The notes: generated by a model not told the origin, from the sequence alone. Positions 10,170 to 18,249 are shown, counted from the first letter of the stretch. The stretch is DNA of 64,000 nucleotides from Streptomyces sp. NBC_01775 (GCF_035917675.1 NZ_CP109104.1:5580001-5644000), one strand, 5' to 3'. Numbers and translations are program-made.

Positions 10170-11102
10170 GTGGTGACCCGAGCCAATCGAAGTATTCTTC
10201 TCAGCGATGCCTTGCAGCTGTGCACGCAACTGGCCGAGGCTAACTGGGAGTCGGCCGGTATTGCCATTGACGCACTCGGTGTCGGCAGCGACATGATTCC
10301 GGTCTCCGAAGCTGAGGCAAACTACCTGGCTGGAATCTATGAGGCCAAGTTTCAGGGGCTTGAGGATGCCGCCGGCCAGACCCTTGATTCCGATCGGTTC
10401 TTTCCCGTTCTGCGGAGCGTTGGCCGACGACAGGTCTCGTTCTTTGTCACGCGGACATCCGGCTGGGAGTGTCTCGTTGTGATCGAGAGCGACCTGCGTG
10501 CTCCCCTGGCGGTTCTCGGATGGAAACGCAAGACGAATGTGCTGACTGTGCACATTGGCGATTTCGAAGTCGCAATGCAGAAGTATGACGAGAGGGCTCG
10601 CCTCGAATTCTCTCGGTCACTTCGGGGCAGCAGGCCGGCGGATTCTGCGATCGCTCCGTCCTCGACAAGTATGCGATGGCTCACGGAAGTCAGGCGGACG
10701 GGTGCGGAGGGTGTCATCGAGTCACTGCTGGTCGGTGGCTCCTACATGCCCGGAGAGCTCGGTCCTCTGGAATTCAAAGTGCCCTATCAGGAGCCCGAGG
10801 AACAGCAGCCTGAAGAACACACGGCCGACGCCAGTTGCCTCAGCCTGTTTGACCAGACTCAACTCGCCGTCGGGCTCTCCCCGAGCGGCGCCGACAGCGC
10901 TATGGAAAGCTTGCTGAGGGAGCCGCCGCGAGTCCCTTCTGGCCTGGTGCAATTGGACAGTTTCGCCAGCATCCCTGCTGCGCCACTCCCGACATCAATT
11001 TCTCGTGCAGTCAATTGTTGGGGTGTCGTGATTACTGCAGTGCACGATGGTGCACTGATCGAGGCGCAACTGCGTCAGCTCATGCGCGGCTGGGTTGGCT
11101 GA
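10170..11102 (+). CDS. Likely immunity protein for the RHS toxin (unknown family)
   Basis: 310 residues from GTG 10170 (GTG 10173 equally possible), 23 nt after the toxin stop, with a GAAAGAGGGAG ribosome site about 8 nt upstream. I recognise no domain. The N-terminal half is hydrophilic with alternating alpha/beta character (SILLSDALQLCTQLAEANWESAGIAIDALGVG; WECLVVIESDLRAPLAVLGWKRK; VLTVHIGDFEVAMQKYDERARLEF); the C-terminal half has an acidic PYQEPEEQQPEEHTADAS stretch and ends WGVVITAVHDGALIEAQLRQLMRGWVG. No signal peptide or membrane helix. GC is clearly lower than in core genes, like the toxin tip, so the two probably moved together. Immunity function is inferred from position only; at 310 residues it is longer than many immunity proteins, so an accessory role is possible. 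Confidence 0.55.
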   Translation: MVTRANRSILLSDALQLCTQLAEANWESAGIAIDALGVGSDMIPVSEAEANYLAGIYEAKFQGLEDAAGQTLDSDRFFPVLRSVGRRQVSFFVTRTSGWECLVVIESDLRAPLAVLGWKRKTNVLTVHIGDFEVAMQKYDERARLEFSRSLRGSRPADSAIAPSSTSMRWLTEVRRTGAEGVIESLLVGGSYMPGELGPLEFKVPYQEPEEQQPEEHTADASCLSLFDQTQLAVGLSPSGADSAMESLLREPPRVPSGLVQLDSFASIPAAPLPTSISRAVNCWGVVITAVHDGALIEAQLRQLMRGWVG

Positions 11103-11203
11103 GAACCTCTGGTGCCGCGCGGTGTGTTCGACAAAACGGTCCCTGCCCAAGTGTTGTCCCTTAAATGATCTACGGCGTGTTCGCTGGCCTGCTTGTTCCT
11201 TCG

Positions 11204-11435
11204 CTACCCGGCATGGGTGAGGTTGTGCAAGGCGGGCGATACCGAGCGTGGCGTGGTGAACGCCGTCGCCTTTCAGCCGGCAGTCGCGGAGGCTCTTCCA
11301 GGTCTTCATGCGGGCGAAGGCGTGCTCGACGCGGGCGCGGACCTTGCGGTGGGAGGTGTTGTGTTCCTCTTTCCAGGCGGGGAGCTCGGCCTGGCCGCGC
11401 TCGCGTCGGTGCGGGATGACCACTCCGATGCCGGG
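11204..11435 (-). mobile_element. IS5-like transposase C-terminal fragment, frameshifted
   Basis: On the minus strand the frame reads VVIPHRRERGQAELPAWKEEHNTSHRKVRARVEHAFARMKTWKSLRDCRLKGDGVHHATLGIARL, the C-terminal DDE part of an IS5-family/Tnp4-type transposase; the RVEHAFARMKTWK block holds the usual catalytic glutamate. After ARL one extra base breaks the frame; in the corrected frame it ends HNLTHAG and TAG at 11204-11206, the normal family end. The N-terminal two thirds are absent, so the element is dead. The remnant starts abruptly at about 11435, where an unrelated methyltransferase fragment begins on the other strand. No intact terminal repeats or target duplication were seen. Confidence 0.7.
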
Positions 11436-11445
11436 CGGCGTCGCC

Positions 11446-11943
11446 ATGGGCCCGTTCGTCGCCTCGTCCGCGTTCATGCGCCCGCGCGACCAGCGCGACC
11501 GGTTCCCGGCGACGAGGACGTTCCCGGGCGCGGCCGACTGGCCGGGCGAGGGGGAGCGGCGCACGACGCGGCTCTCGCCCGACGACGTGGGCGACTGGCA
11601 TCACATGTTCACGCTCGGCGTGCGGGTGCCCGACCTGTTCTGCCGCGTCGAGTGGGGCAAGGAGGGTGCCTATCGACTGTGGCTGGAGATGTCGGGGCGG
11701 TCGTGGGCGACGGCGGACCAGGAGAAGGGCCGCACCGAGTACGAGGTCGTCGAGTCCGGACCGCGCCGGCTGTGGGCCGAGGCGGAGGCCGTCATGACCT
11801 GGTGGCGCGAGCAGGGCGAACCGCGGTTCGACCGGTACGGGCTGACGGTGGCGCTGCGGGGTTGGGGACGCCTCCCGGCCGGAAGCCGGGGGAGGGTGTG
11901 GCTGGACCACCCGGACAACCCGGTACCCGTACGGGTGCCGTAG
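11446..11943 (+). pseudogene. 5'-truncated methyltransferase (FxLD-type) C-terminal domain
   Basis: From about 11446 the frame reads MGPFVASSAFMRPRDQRDRF, later GVRVPDLFCRVEWGKEGAYRLWLEMSGRSWATADQEKG, then GPRRLWAEAEAVMTWWREQGEPRFDRYGLTV and VWLDHPDNPVPV. The GPRRLWxExExxxxWWxxxGxPxxxRxGLTV block is the C-terminal signature of Streptomyces protein-L-isoaspartate-type methyltransferases linked to FxLD/FxSxx peptide systems. The SAM-binding domain, about 200 residues, is missing; the frame extends left to 11308 only by running through antisense IS5 sequence. It therefore looks like a truncation caused by the insertion element next to it. If translated at all it would lack catalysis. Confidence 0.6.
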
Positions 11944-12221
11944 GACTCCGTCACGTCCCGTACCCCTGGTGCGGCAAAGGAGCGGGCGATGCCGTCGAGC
12001 AGATCTGTCGATGGGTTCACGAAGGTGGCCCGCTGCCTATCCTGATCGGATGCCTCACCAACGAACCGCGATTCCTGCCGAGTTGAAGCGATCGGGGGCT
12101 CAGGCCCAAGGAAGCAGACAGGGTGACGGGGACTGGGCGGGTTCGCATTTATGAAGGTATGTGGTGGACCGTCTCGAACCTTCTCGACGACGGGCTGATC
12201 GAGGCCAATACGACAACGCCC

Positions 12222-13355
12222 TTATTTCCTCCGAAAATGAGGGCGCTCCACTTCATGGTTCCGCCTGTTCCAGCTTGATGGCGCGGACGCGGCAGCATCT
12301 GGGAGCCTTCCAACCGCAGGCTGCATTCTCGCCGCAGCCCCTGCGGTTCGGTGCTCGACGACAGACAGGTTCGAATTTTGGGCAAGCGTGCGGCCGATTG
12401 TCGGCGTAGGTGCCTGACGGGCTGAAAGGGGCCCACCGAGCGCTTGATACAGATTCCATTGATCCCTTGTGATTACGCCTTTGAATGTCACGGCGGTGAA
12501 CGTTTCGGCAACGAACTCGTTTGGATTTCTCGCACCATATTCGCTCACCTCGCCAGCGGTGCGCTCGTACTGTCGAGCGAGTCTGGTGTGAAATAGGTCG
12601 CTGTAGGACTCCGGGGCCTGCGCGAAGTGCAGACAGTGACCGATCTCGTGCACTATGGGTGCGGATGCATTTTTGAGTCTCAACGCCACCGAATCGGGCG
12701 CGTTCGGCGGTATAAACGTACGGAGAAGTTCGGGAGAAAGCATGATCCTGTTCGGGGCGTAAAATTCCGCGAGTGAATTCCATGAATTATCCACTTTCAG
12801 GCTGGGGAGATGAATGCCCCTGGTGTACTTAGGGAGGTAAAATTGCATGGGTGAGGGAATTTTGAAACCTGCATCGTGCACACGGGATACCGCGTCCGTA
12901 ATCTGCATGACGCGCTGCTCCTGTAGGTTGGCCGGCTCGGCGGGGTCGGCGTATATCTCTACCTGTGTAGCGCCGATATTCATCGATATCTTGACGGCCA
13001 TCCGAGGGTCCGAATTGGTGTCGTAAGGATTGTTCTTGTCGGATCGCGCAAGAAACGACCGGATTTCTGGAAATTCGTCACCCAGTGCTGCGGCGTGCGG
13101 CCTATGGCTGCCCTCTTCGTCAAAAACTCCCCCTTGTTGTTGGATGTTTTCCATGTGTTCGGAAAATAAAACATCAGCTTGCTCCACCCCAATTCTTTTT
13201 GCGTGCTTCAGAGTGCCGTCCTGGTGTCGACTGTGTAGATATGCCCGAGATATTGGGCGCTGGAGATCGAGTCGTCTTGGGGTTTTCCGGGTCGCGTACG
13301 GTGCGAGGTCAGGGCTTATGGTCTCGAACGACCTGACTTGCTCTGGCGTTAGCAT
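12222..13355 (-). CDS. HEIGH zinc metallopeptidase, toxin-like, horizontally acquired
   Basis: 377 residues from ATG 13355 (GGGGA precedes by 6 nt). Residues 236-240 are HEIGH, a zincin motif, in SAPIVHEIGHCLHFAQ; a second acidic block NEFVAETFTAVTF (E280, E284) about 40 residues later can supply the third zinc ligand. Upstream, PIVHE is preceded by FYAPNRIMLSPELLRTFIPPN, giving the strand-helix order usual in zincins. No signal peptide or membrane helix. GC and codon choice (AAT, ATA, TTT, TCT) differ sharply from neighbours. The reading frame continues left as far as 13763 but enters sequence antisense to a Tn3 transposase fragment, so the gene may be the detached tip of a larger polymorphic toxin. 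Peptidase activity is inferred; no immunity gene is recognised next to it. Confidence 0.65.
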   Translation of the reverse strand: MLTPEQVRSFETISPDLAPYATRKTPRRLDLQRPISRAYLHSRHQDGTLKHAKRIGVEQADVLFSEHMENIQQQGGVFDEEGSHRPHAAALGDEFPEIRSFLARSDKNNPYDTNSDPRMAVKISMNIGATQVEIYADPAEPANLQEQRVMQITDAVSRVHDAGFKIPSPMQFYLPKYTRGIHLPSLKVDNSWNSLAEFYAPNRIMLSPELLRTFIPPNAPDSVALRLKNASAPIVHEIGHCLHFAQAPESYSDLFHTRLARQYERTAGEVSEYGARNPNEFVAETFTAVTFKGVITRDQWNLYQALGGPLSARQAPTPTIGRTLAQNSNLSVVEHRTAGAAARMQPAVGRLPDAAASAPSSWNRRNHEVERPHFRRK

Positions 13356-13574
13356 AGAGTTCCCCAAGCCGGTGATATTGACATTCCTGGAGTATCCTAG
13401 GTCGCTACTCCGGCCGTCAGTACTACATTTGCGGGATTCGGCATAGTCACTGCCTGCTTTATGAGTGTTTGCCTGAGATCCCGGCTTGTTGTTGACCGAG
13501 GGGCGTTTTCGGGCCGTGCTGCTGCGCGGTGATCTCGGTCTGGGACACGGGCAGGGCTTGCGGGGACTGTGGCC

Positions 13575-14436
13575 GGGGGTGGTGGTGCGGTCGACGTTGG
13601 GCGGGTCCCGGTCGCCCGGATGACCGGGCCGGCCCGGTACGGGCCGGCCTCGAAGGCGCCGACGCTGAAGCGGTTGGAGGTCACGAGGCAGACCGCCACC
13701 CTTCTGGCGGCCGTGCGGCACCTTGAGACCGCGACGGTGGACGACGCGCTCGATCTGCCGCACGCGCTGATGGCCACCAAGTTGCTGGCGAAGGCCGAGC
13801 GGATGGGCAACGACGCCAAGCTCAAGGCCCTGCCGCAGCTGAGGAAGGCGGCGAAGAAGGTCGCCGCGGCGGTCGACGCGCTGATGACGACCACGCCGGC
13901 GACCGAGTCAGGCGAGATGGTCTCAGTCGTGGACGCGGGTCGGCGATCGAGGAGGTCGTTCCGCGCGAGCAGCTGGCCGCGGCGCTTGCCGCCATCGCCT
14001 CGGTGGTCCCGGACACTGACGGGGACGACGACGCGGAGTGGCGGGCCGAACTGGTCGCCCGCTACGGCACGGTGCGCAGCTTCATCCGCCTTCTGGCCGA
14101 GGTCATCGACTTCGGCGCGGTCGAGGCCGCGCTCCGGTCGTGAAGGCGCTGGGGCAGTTGCCGGACCTGATCGGCCGGAAGATGGTCGGCGCTGAAGAGG
14201 TCTCCACGGAGCTGGTGACCGGTTCGTGGCAGCGGCCGGTGTTCGCCAACCCCAACCTGCCGCACGGCCTGGTCGACAAGGCCGTGTACTCGTTCTGCGT
14301 CCTGGAGCAGCTGCACCGCTCGCTGCGTCGGCCCGATGTGTTCGCCAGGGACGCCGACCGCTGGGGCGACCCCTGGGCGAAGCTGCTGGCCGGGGAGAAG
14401 TGGACGGCCGCCGAGCCGAAGGTGCCCGCTCGATGA
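13575..14436 (+). mobile_element. Tn3-family transposase internal/C-terminal fragment, multiply frameshifted
   Basis: Three consecutive frames give one Tn3-type transposase: frame one to about 13935 (ARYGPASKAPTLKRLEVTRQTATLLAAVRHLETATVDDALDL, then ATKLLAKAERMGNDAKLKALPQLRKAAKKVAAAVDAL); frame two from 13943 to TGA 14141-14143 (AIEEVVPREQLAAALAAIASVVPD, then AELVARYGTVRSFIRLLAEVIDFGA); frame three 14140-14436 (VKALGQLPDLIGRKM, then LVTGSWQRPVFANPNLP and YSFCVLEQLHRSLRRPDVFARDADRWGDPWAKLLAGEKW). The order and spacing match the middle region of Tn3 transposases; the N-terminal binding domain and the C-terminal catalytic DDE end are missing. No resolvase or terminal repeats are visible, so it is a relic marking the island boundary. 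Confidence 0.8.
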
Positions 14437-14497
14437 CGGGCGTTCAGGGGGCAGGAGCCGACCGGGCCGAGCTCTGCGGGTGTGGATTCACTCCTGT

Positions 14498-15097
14498 TCA
14501 GGGGCCGAAAGCTCTGAGGGTCGCGTCGACAAGTGAGTCGGCGTACGCGGCGGTCAGCGGACCACTGCGGTGCAGCCACCGTCGGAAGAGGGGGGCGTAG
14601 AGCACTTCGAGGACCAGGTCGAGGTCGGCGTCGGGGCCGAGCTGGCCGGCTTCCTGGGCGCTGCGCAAGCGTGCCTTCTTCGCTTCTTCCAGCGGCTGAG
14701 CCAGCTTCTCGCGGTACTCGGCCGCCAGCGCGGCATCGTTGGCGATCTCGGTGTTGAGGGCCCGGATCAGCCTGTCGAAGGACGGGTCGGCGAACTCCTC
14801 CGCCGTGGCACGCATAACAAGCTTGAGGTCTGCCCGAAGGTCGCCGGTGTCCGGCAGCGCGACCGACTGCCCGTCCGCATCCTCACTCAGAGCCAGAAGG
14901 GCGGCGAAGACGACCGCGCTCTTCGACGGCCACCGCCGATAGATCGTCTGCTTGCCGACGCCGGCACGGGCAGCGATGGCTTCGACAGTGACCTTCTCGT
15001 ACGCCTCCTCTGCGACCAGGGCGCGGGTAGCCGCGAAGATCGCCTGCCGCGACCGTTCCTTGCGCCGGGAGTGGTCCGGCCCCTTCTCGTTGGACAT
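14498..15097 (-). CDS. TetR/AcrR family transcriptional regulator
   Basis: 199-residue repressor-type regulator. The N-terminal HTH lies at residues 13-60 (RKERSRQAIFAATRALVAEEAYEKVTVEAIAARAGVGKQTIYRRWPSKSAVV), with the IAARAGVGKQTIYRRWPSK recognition helix; the rest is the helical ligand domain of the TetR_C_16 type (LKLVMRATAEEFADPSFDRLIRALNTEI and ADLDLVLEVLYAPLFRRWLHRSGPLT). ATG 15097 gives the standard length. It is divergent from an SDR dehydrogenase, and two related 18-bp sites lie between them, so it most likely represses the dehydrogenase gene and perhaps itself. Ligand unknown. Confidence 0.92.
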   Translation of the reverse strand: MSNEKGPDHSRRKERSRQAIFAATRALVAEEAYEKVTVEAIAARAGVGKQTIYRRWPSKSAVVFAALLALSEDADGQSVALPDTGDLRADLKLVMRATAEEFADPSFDRLIRALNTEIANDAALAAEYREKLAQPLEEAKKARLRSAQEAGQLGPDADLDLVLEVLYAPLFRRWLHRSGPLTAAYADSLVDATLRAFGP

Positions 15098-15117
15098 GCG
15101 TTCAGCCTACCCCTAAA

Positions 15118-15188
15118 CGAAACGAGACGAACCGTATTGACGGACTTCGAGCGATGCCCTAGATTCGAAGCGAATCGAGACGAATCGT
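15118..15188 (+). promoter_or_regulatory. SDR promoter flanked by two 18-bp operator-like repeats
   Basis: A good vegetative promoter faces the SDR gene: -35 TTGACG at 15137-15142, 17-bp spacer, -10 TAGATT at 15160-15165. It sits between two direct repeats, CGAAACGAGACGAACCGT at 15118-15135 and CGAATCGAGACGAATCGT at 15171-15188 (16 of 18 identical), whose starts are 53 bp apart, about five helical turns. The second repeat overlaps the palindrome GATTCG-AAG-CGAATC at 15162-15176, which covers the -10 element. This is the arrangement expected for binding of the divergent TetR protein at two sites. Confidence 0.75.
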
Positions 15189-15212
15189 TTTGTTTACTGA
15201 GAGTGAGGCGTC

Positions 15213-16034
15213 GTGACGAATCCAAGAGTCTGGCTCATCACCGGTGCATCCCGCGGCTTGGGCAGAGCTTTCGCCGAGGCCGCCTTGGCGGGCGGCGACC
15301 GGGTAGTGGCCGCCGCCCGCAACGTCGGGCCCTTGGCGGAACTGGCCGAGAAGTACCCCGACCACCTGCTCCCGCTTTCGCTGGATGTCGCCGACCGTCA
15401 GGGCGTGTTCGACGGAGTGGAGCGGGCGGCAGCTGCGTTCGGCGGACTGGACGTTGTCGTCAACAACGCAGGCGGAATGCTCTACGGCATGGTGGAGGAA
15501 GCCACGGAGGAACAGATCCGAGCGCATATGGATGTGAACTTCTTCGGCGCTGTGTGGGTGGCCCAGGCGGTCCTTCCTCACTTGCGCGCCCAAGGCGGGG
15601 GACGGCTCCTCCAGGTCACCTCGATGGGCAGCGGCGGCGGCATGGCCACCGTCGGCCTCTACGGCGCAGGCAAGGCCGCGCTGGACTCGGTCAGCGAGGC
15701 ACTGGCGATGGAGGTCGAAGGGTTCGGCGTCAAGGTCACCAACGTGCAGATGGGCGGCTACAACACCGGCCTGTTCACCGCCGGCATCGCGACCACCGAA
15801 CCCCTGGAGCAGTATCAGCCCCTGCGCACCGAGATGGAGGCGATGTGGGGCGACGCGGTCGGCCCGGAGCCGGAAACCGCTGCCCCGGTCATCATGGAGC
15901 TGGCCGCATTGCCGGACCCGCCCCGACGGCTGATAGTCGGCAGCCAGTCCTTTGACCAGGTCTTGGAGATGGACCGGGCCCGAGCGGATCTGTACCGGTC
16001 CTGGGAGCGCCTTAGCCGTATCGCCCCTGGCTGA
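15213..16034 (+). CDS. SDR family NAD(P)-dependent oxidoreductase
   Basis: 273-residue classical short-chain dehydrogenase/reductase. GTG 15213 is chosen because VWLITGASRGLGRAF begins right after it. Motifs: cofactor loop TGASRGLG (residues 10-17), NNAGG at 84-88, catalytic serine S137 in QVTSMGS, and Y150-x3-K154 (VGLYGAGKAAL). A basic residue after the glycine motif (ARN at 35-37) hints at NADPH. The pattern GGLDVVVNNAGGMLYGMVEE and the C-terminal segment resemble the oxidoreductases controlled by divergent TetR proteins in Streptomyces. Substrate unknown. Confidence 0.92.
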   Translation: MTNPRVWLITGASRGLGRAFAEAALAGGDRVVAAARNVGPLAELAEKYPDHLLPLSLDVADRQGVFDGVERAAAAFGGLDVVVNNAGGMLYGMVEEATEEQIRAHMDVNFFGAVWVAQAVLPHLRAQGGGRLLQVTSMGSGGGMATVGLYGAGKAALDSVSEALAMEVEGFGVKVTNVQMGGYNTGLFTAGIATTEPLEQYQPLRTEMEAMWGDAVGPEPETAAPVIMELAALPDPPRRLIVGSQSFDQVLEMDRARADLYRSWERLSRIAPG

Positions 16035-16375
16035 CCGGGTCCCGCGCCACGACATTCCCGTCCCCGTCCCGCTGTACAGCCGTCACGCTTGTGGCGACGG
16101 TCGTCGTCCCCCGTCAGCTCCTGGACGACACGGACCCGGTCGGCGGGCGGGAGGCTCGCCGTGACCTTCGCGGCGACCTCGTCCTCGCGGGCCGGATCGG
16201 TGACGGCCCCGCCCCTTCTCCCTCCACCGTCACCGCTTCCGGGCGCGCGGACGGGGACACCGGGGGCCCGTGGTGAGGTGAGGGCGCGACGCTCTCACTT
16301 GAGCATCGGGTCTCTCTCCTGATAGGTCTTAGGGCGGTCTCCAGGGCTCCTCCCGCAGGGTCTCCCGAAGAGTTT

Positions 16376-16391
16376 TGTGAAACTCTTCACA
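16376..16391. promoter_or_regulatory. Rex operator (ROP), perfect palindrome
   Basis: TGTGAAACTCTTCACA is a perfect match to the redox-sensing Rex operator form TGTGA-N6-TCACA with 6-bp arms TGTGAA/TTCACA. Rex releases DNA at high NADH/NAD+. It is 307 bp upstream of ndh, a known Rex-controlled gene type in Streptomyces; the distance implies a long leader or a second promoter. Confidence 0.75.
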
Positions 16392-16646
16392 TGAGAAAGT
16401 GCCCGGTGAGGGCTGTTTTCCGGGGTGGAATGAAGAGTTCCGGGGGGCGGGGCCACGATGTGGACCCTCAGCGGTCCGTTACGAGCCTGTCACTCCTAGG
16501 TGAACGGCCGAATGGTTCATCCGCGAGGCCGACGATCTCCGCAGCTCATGAGGCGCGTCAACGGCTCGGAGGCGGCAGTGGTTCCGTGACACTCCTGTGG
16601 GGTCGATCACGGGGCGGCGGAGTGTAGCAGAGGGTCGGGCAGTGCT

Positions 16647-16662
16647 TGTGAAGGCCCTCACG
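16647..16662. promoter_or_regulatory. Second, weaker Rex-like operator near ndh
   Basis: TGTGAAGGCCCTCACG keeps TGTGA-N6-TCAC with one mismatch in the right arm; flanking bases (T before, AA after) extend the dyad. It ends 35 bp before the ndh ATG, a position where bound Rex would block transcription or its start. Confidence 0.6.
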
Positions 16663-16697
16663 AAGTCACCCCCACCACTGGGTGGATACTCGATTTC

Positions 16698-18188
16698 ATG
16701 AGCACCACGGAGCGTCCCCGAATCCTCGTAGTGGGTGGCGGGTACGTCGGTCTGTACGCAGCGCGGCGCATTCTGAAGAAGATGCGCTACGGCGAGGCGA
16801 CCGTGACGGTCGTCGACCCCCGCTCGTACATGACGTACCAGCCCTTCCTGCCCGAAGCCGCCGCCGGCAACATCTCCCCTCGCCACGTCGTGGTCCCTCT
16901 GCGACGTGTGCTCCCCAAGGCCGAGGTTCTGACCGGCCGCGTCACCACCATCGACCAGGACCGCAAGGTCGCCTCGATCACGCCGCTGGTCGGCGAGGCG
17001 TACGAGCTGCCCTTCGACTACCTGGTCATCGCGATGGGCGCGGTCTCCCGTACCTTCCCCGTGCCGGGTCTCGCGGAGAACGGCATCGGCATGAAGGGCG
17101 TGGAAGAGGCGATCGGCCTGCGCAACCACGTACTTGAGCAGCTCGACAAGGCGGACTCCACGCACGACGAGGACGTTCGGCGCAAGGCCCTCACCTTCGT
17201 CTTCATCGGCGGCGGCTTCGCCGGTGCCGAGACGATCGGCGAGGTCGAGGACATGGCGCGCGACGCCGCCAAGTACTACCCGAACGTGAAGCGCGAGGAC
17301 ATGCGCTTCGTGCTCGTCGACGCGGCCCCCGGAATCCTTCCCGAGGTCGGCCCCAAGCTCGGCGAGTGGGGTCTTGAGCACCTCAAGAAGCGCGGTATCG
17401 AGGTCTACCTCGGCACCTCCATGGACTCCTGCGTCGATGGCCACGTGGTCCTCAAGAACGGGTTGGAGGTCGACTCCAGCACCATCGTGTGGACCGCCGG
17501 CGTCAAGCCCAACCCGGTGCTGGCCCGCTTCGGCCTGCCGCTGGGCCCCAAGGGCCATGTCGACGTGGACGCCTCGATGCAGATCAAGGGCCTCGACTAC
17601 GCCTGGGCCGCCGGCGACAACGCGCAGGTCCCGGACCTGGCCGCCGGCAAGGAGGGCGCGTTCTGCCCGCCCAACGCCCAGCACGCGCTGCGCCAGTCCA
17701 AGGTGCTCGGCGACAACGTCATCTCCGGCATGCGCGGCTTCCCGCAGGGCAAGTACAAGCACGCCAACAAGGGCGCCGTCGCGGGTCTCGGCCTGCACAA
17801 GGGCGTCGCGATGATCGTCTTCGGCAAGACGAAGATCAAGCTCAAGGGCCGGCTCGCCTGGTACTTCCACCGTGCGTACCACGGCATGGCGGTGCCGACC
17901 TGGAACCGCAAGATCCGGGTCTTCGCCGACTGGACGCTCGGCATGTTCCTCAAGCGTGAGGTCGTCTCGCTGGGCGCCATGGAGCGCCCGCGCGGCGAGT
18001 TCTACGAGGCCGCGGCGCCGGTGACGGCAGCCGCAGCCGTCAAGGCGGAGGCGCAGTCCGAGCCCGCCCCCGGCGGAAAGCGCGAGGACCAGGCGCAGAC
18101 CGCCGACAGTGCGCCGGACAGCCGGGTCGACACGGCCGACAGCGCCGACCGGGCCGACAGCAAGGGGGAGAAGGCCGCCGCCTCCTGA
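16698..18188 (+). CDS. ndh: Type II NADH dehydrogenase (NDH-2)
   Basis: 496-residue flavoprotein that oxidises NADH and reduces menaquinone at the inner face of the membrane without proton pumping. Two Rossmann motifs are plain: FAD site ILVVGGGYVGLYAARRI at residues 9-25 and NADH site FVFIGGGFAGAETIGEVED near 168-186. YMTYQPFLPEAAAGNISPRHVVVPLRR is the family's quinone/FAD contact region, and AWAAGDNAQVPD is the second FAD motif. The C-terminal region AWYFHRAYHGMAVPTWNRKIRVFADWTLGMFLKREVVSLG forms the membrane-binding helix. The last 50 residues are an Ala/Asp-rich tail (TADSAPDSRVDTADSADRADS) not needed for the fold. Two Rex-type operators lie upstream, so NADH-dependent control is expected. 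Confidence 0.95.
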   Translation: MSTTERPRILVVGGGYVGLYAARRILKKMRYGEATVTVVDPRSYMTYQPFLPEAAAGNISPRHVVVPLRRVLPKAEVLTGRVTTIDQDRKVASITPLVGEAYELPFDYLVIAMGAVSRTFPVPGLAENGIGMKGVEEAIGLRNHVLEQLDKADSTHDEDVRRKALTFVFIGGGFAGAETIGEVEDMARDAAKYYPNVKREDMRFVLVDAAPGILPEVGPKLGEWGLEHLKKRGIEVYLGTSMDSCVDGHVVLKNGLEVDSSTIVWTAGVKPNPVLARFGLPLGPKGHVDVDASMQIKGLDYAWAAGDNAQVPDLAAGKEGAFCPPNAQHALRQSKVLGDNVISGMRGFPQGKYKHANKGAVAGLGLHKGVAMIVFGKTKIKLKGRLAWYFHRAYHGMAVPTWNRKIRVFADWTLGMFLKREVVSLGAMERPRGEFYEAAAPVTAAAAVKAEAQSEPAPGGKREDQAQTADSAPDSRVDTADSADRADSKGEKAAAS

Positions 18189-18213
18189 GTCGCGTCCTTC
18201 CCCGTACGCCTTG

Positions 18214-18249
18214 AAGGGGCGTGAGCCATCCGTGGGGCTCACGCCCCTT
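18214..18249 (+). terminator. Terminator after ndh
   Basis: A 14-bp perfect stem, AAGGGGCGTGAGCC at 18214-18227 and GGCTCACGCCCCTT at 18236-18249, with an 8-nt loop, 26 bp after the ndh stop. No long T tract, as usual in Streptomyces. Confidence 0.85.

Larger units (their letters stand above)
16035..16697. other. Long non-coding gap upstream of ndh
   Basis: No convincing gene in 663 bp. On the minus strand, about 16090-16230, a short stretch could read AVTDPAREDEVAAKVTASLPPADRVRVVQELTGDD, protein-like in composition but without a proper start or end; it may be a gene fragment. The right half carries the two Rex-like sites listed separately. Confidence 0.4.

Noticed and set aside
12047..12236. 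Short plus-strand frame (RVRIYEGMWWTVSNLLDDGLIEANTT) left of the metallopeptidase
   Set aside because: Looks partly protein-like but has no start, overlaps the end of the reverse-strand gene, and cannot be assigned to any family.
16391..16627. 78-codon plus-strand frame starting at the Rex operator
   Set aside because: Starts inside the palindrome, has no ribosome site, and reads as low-information sequence.
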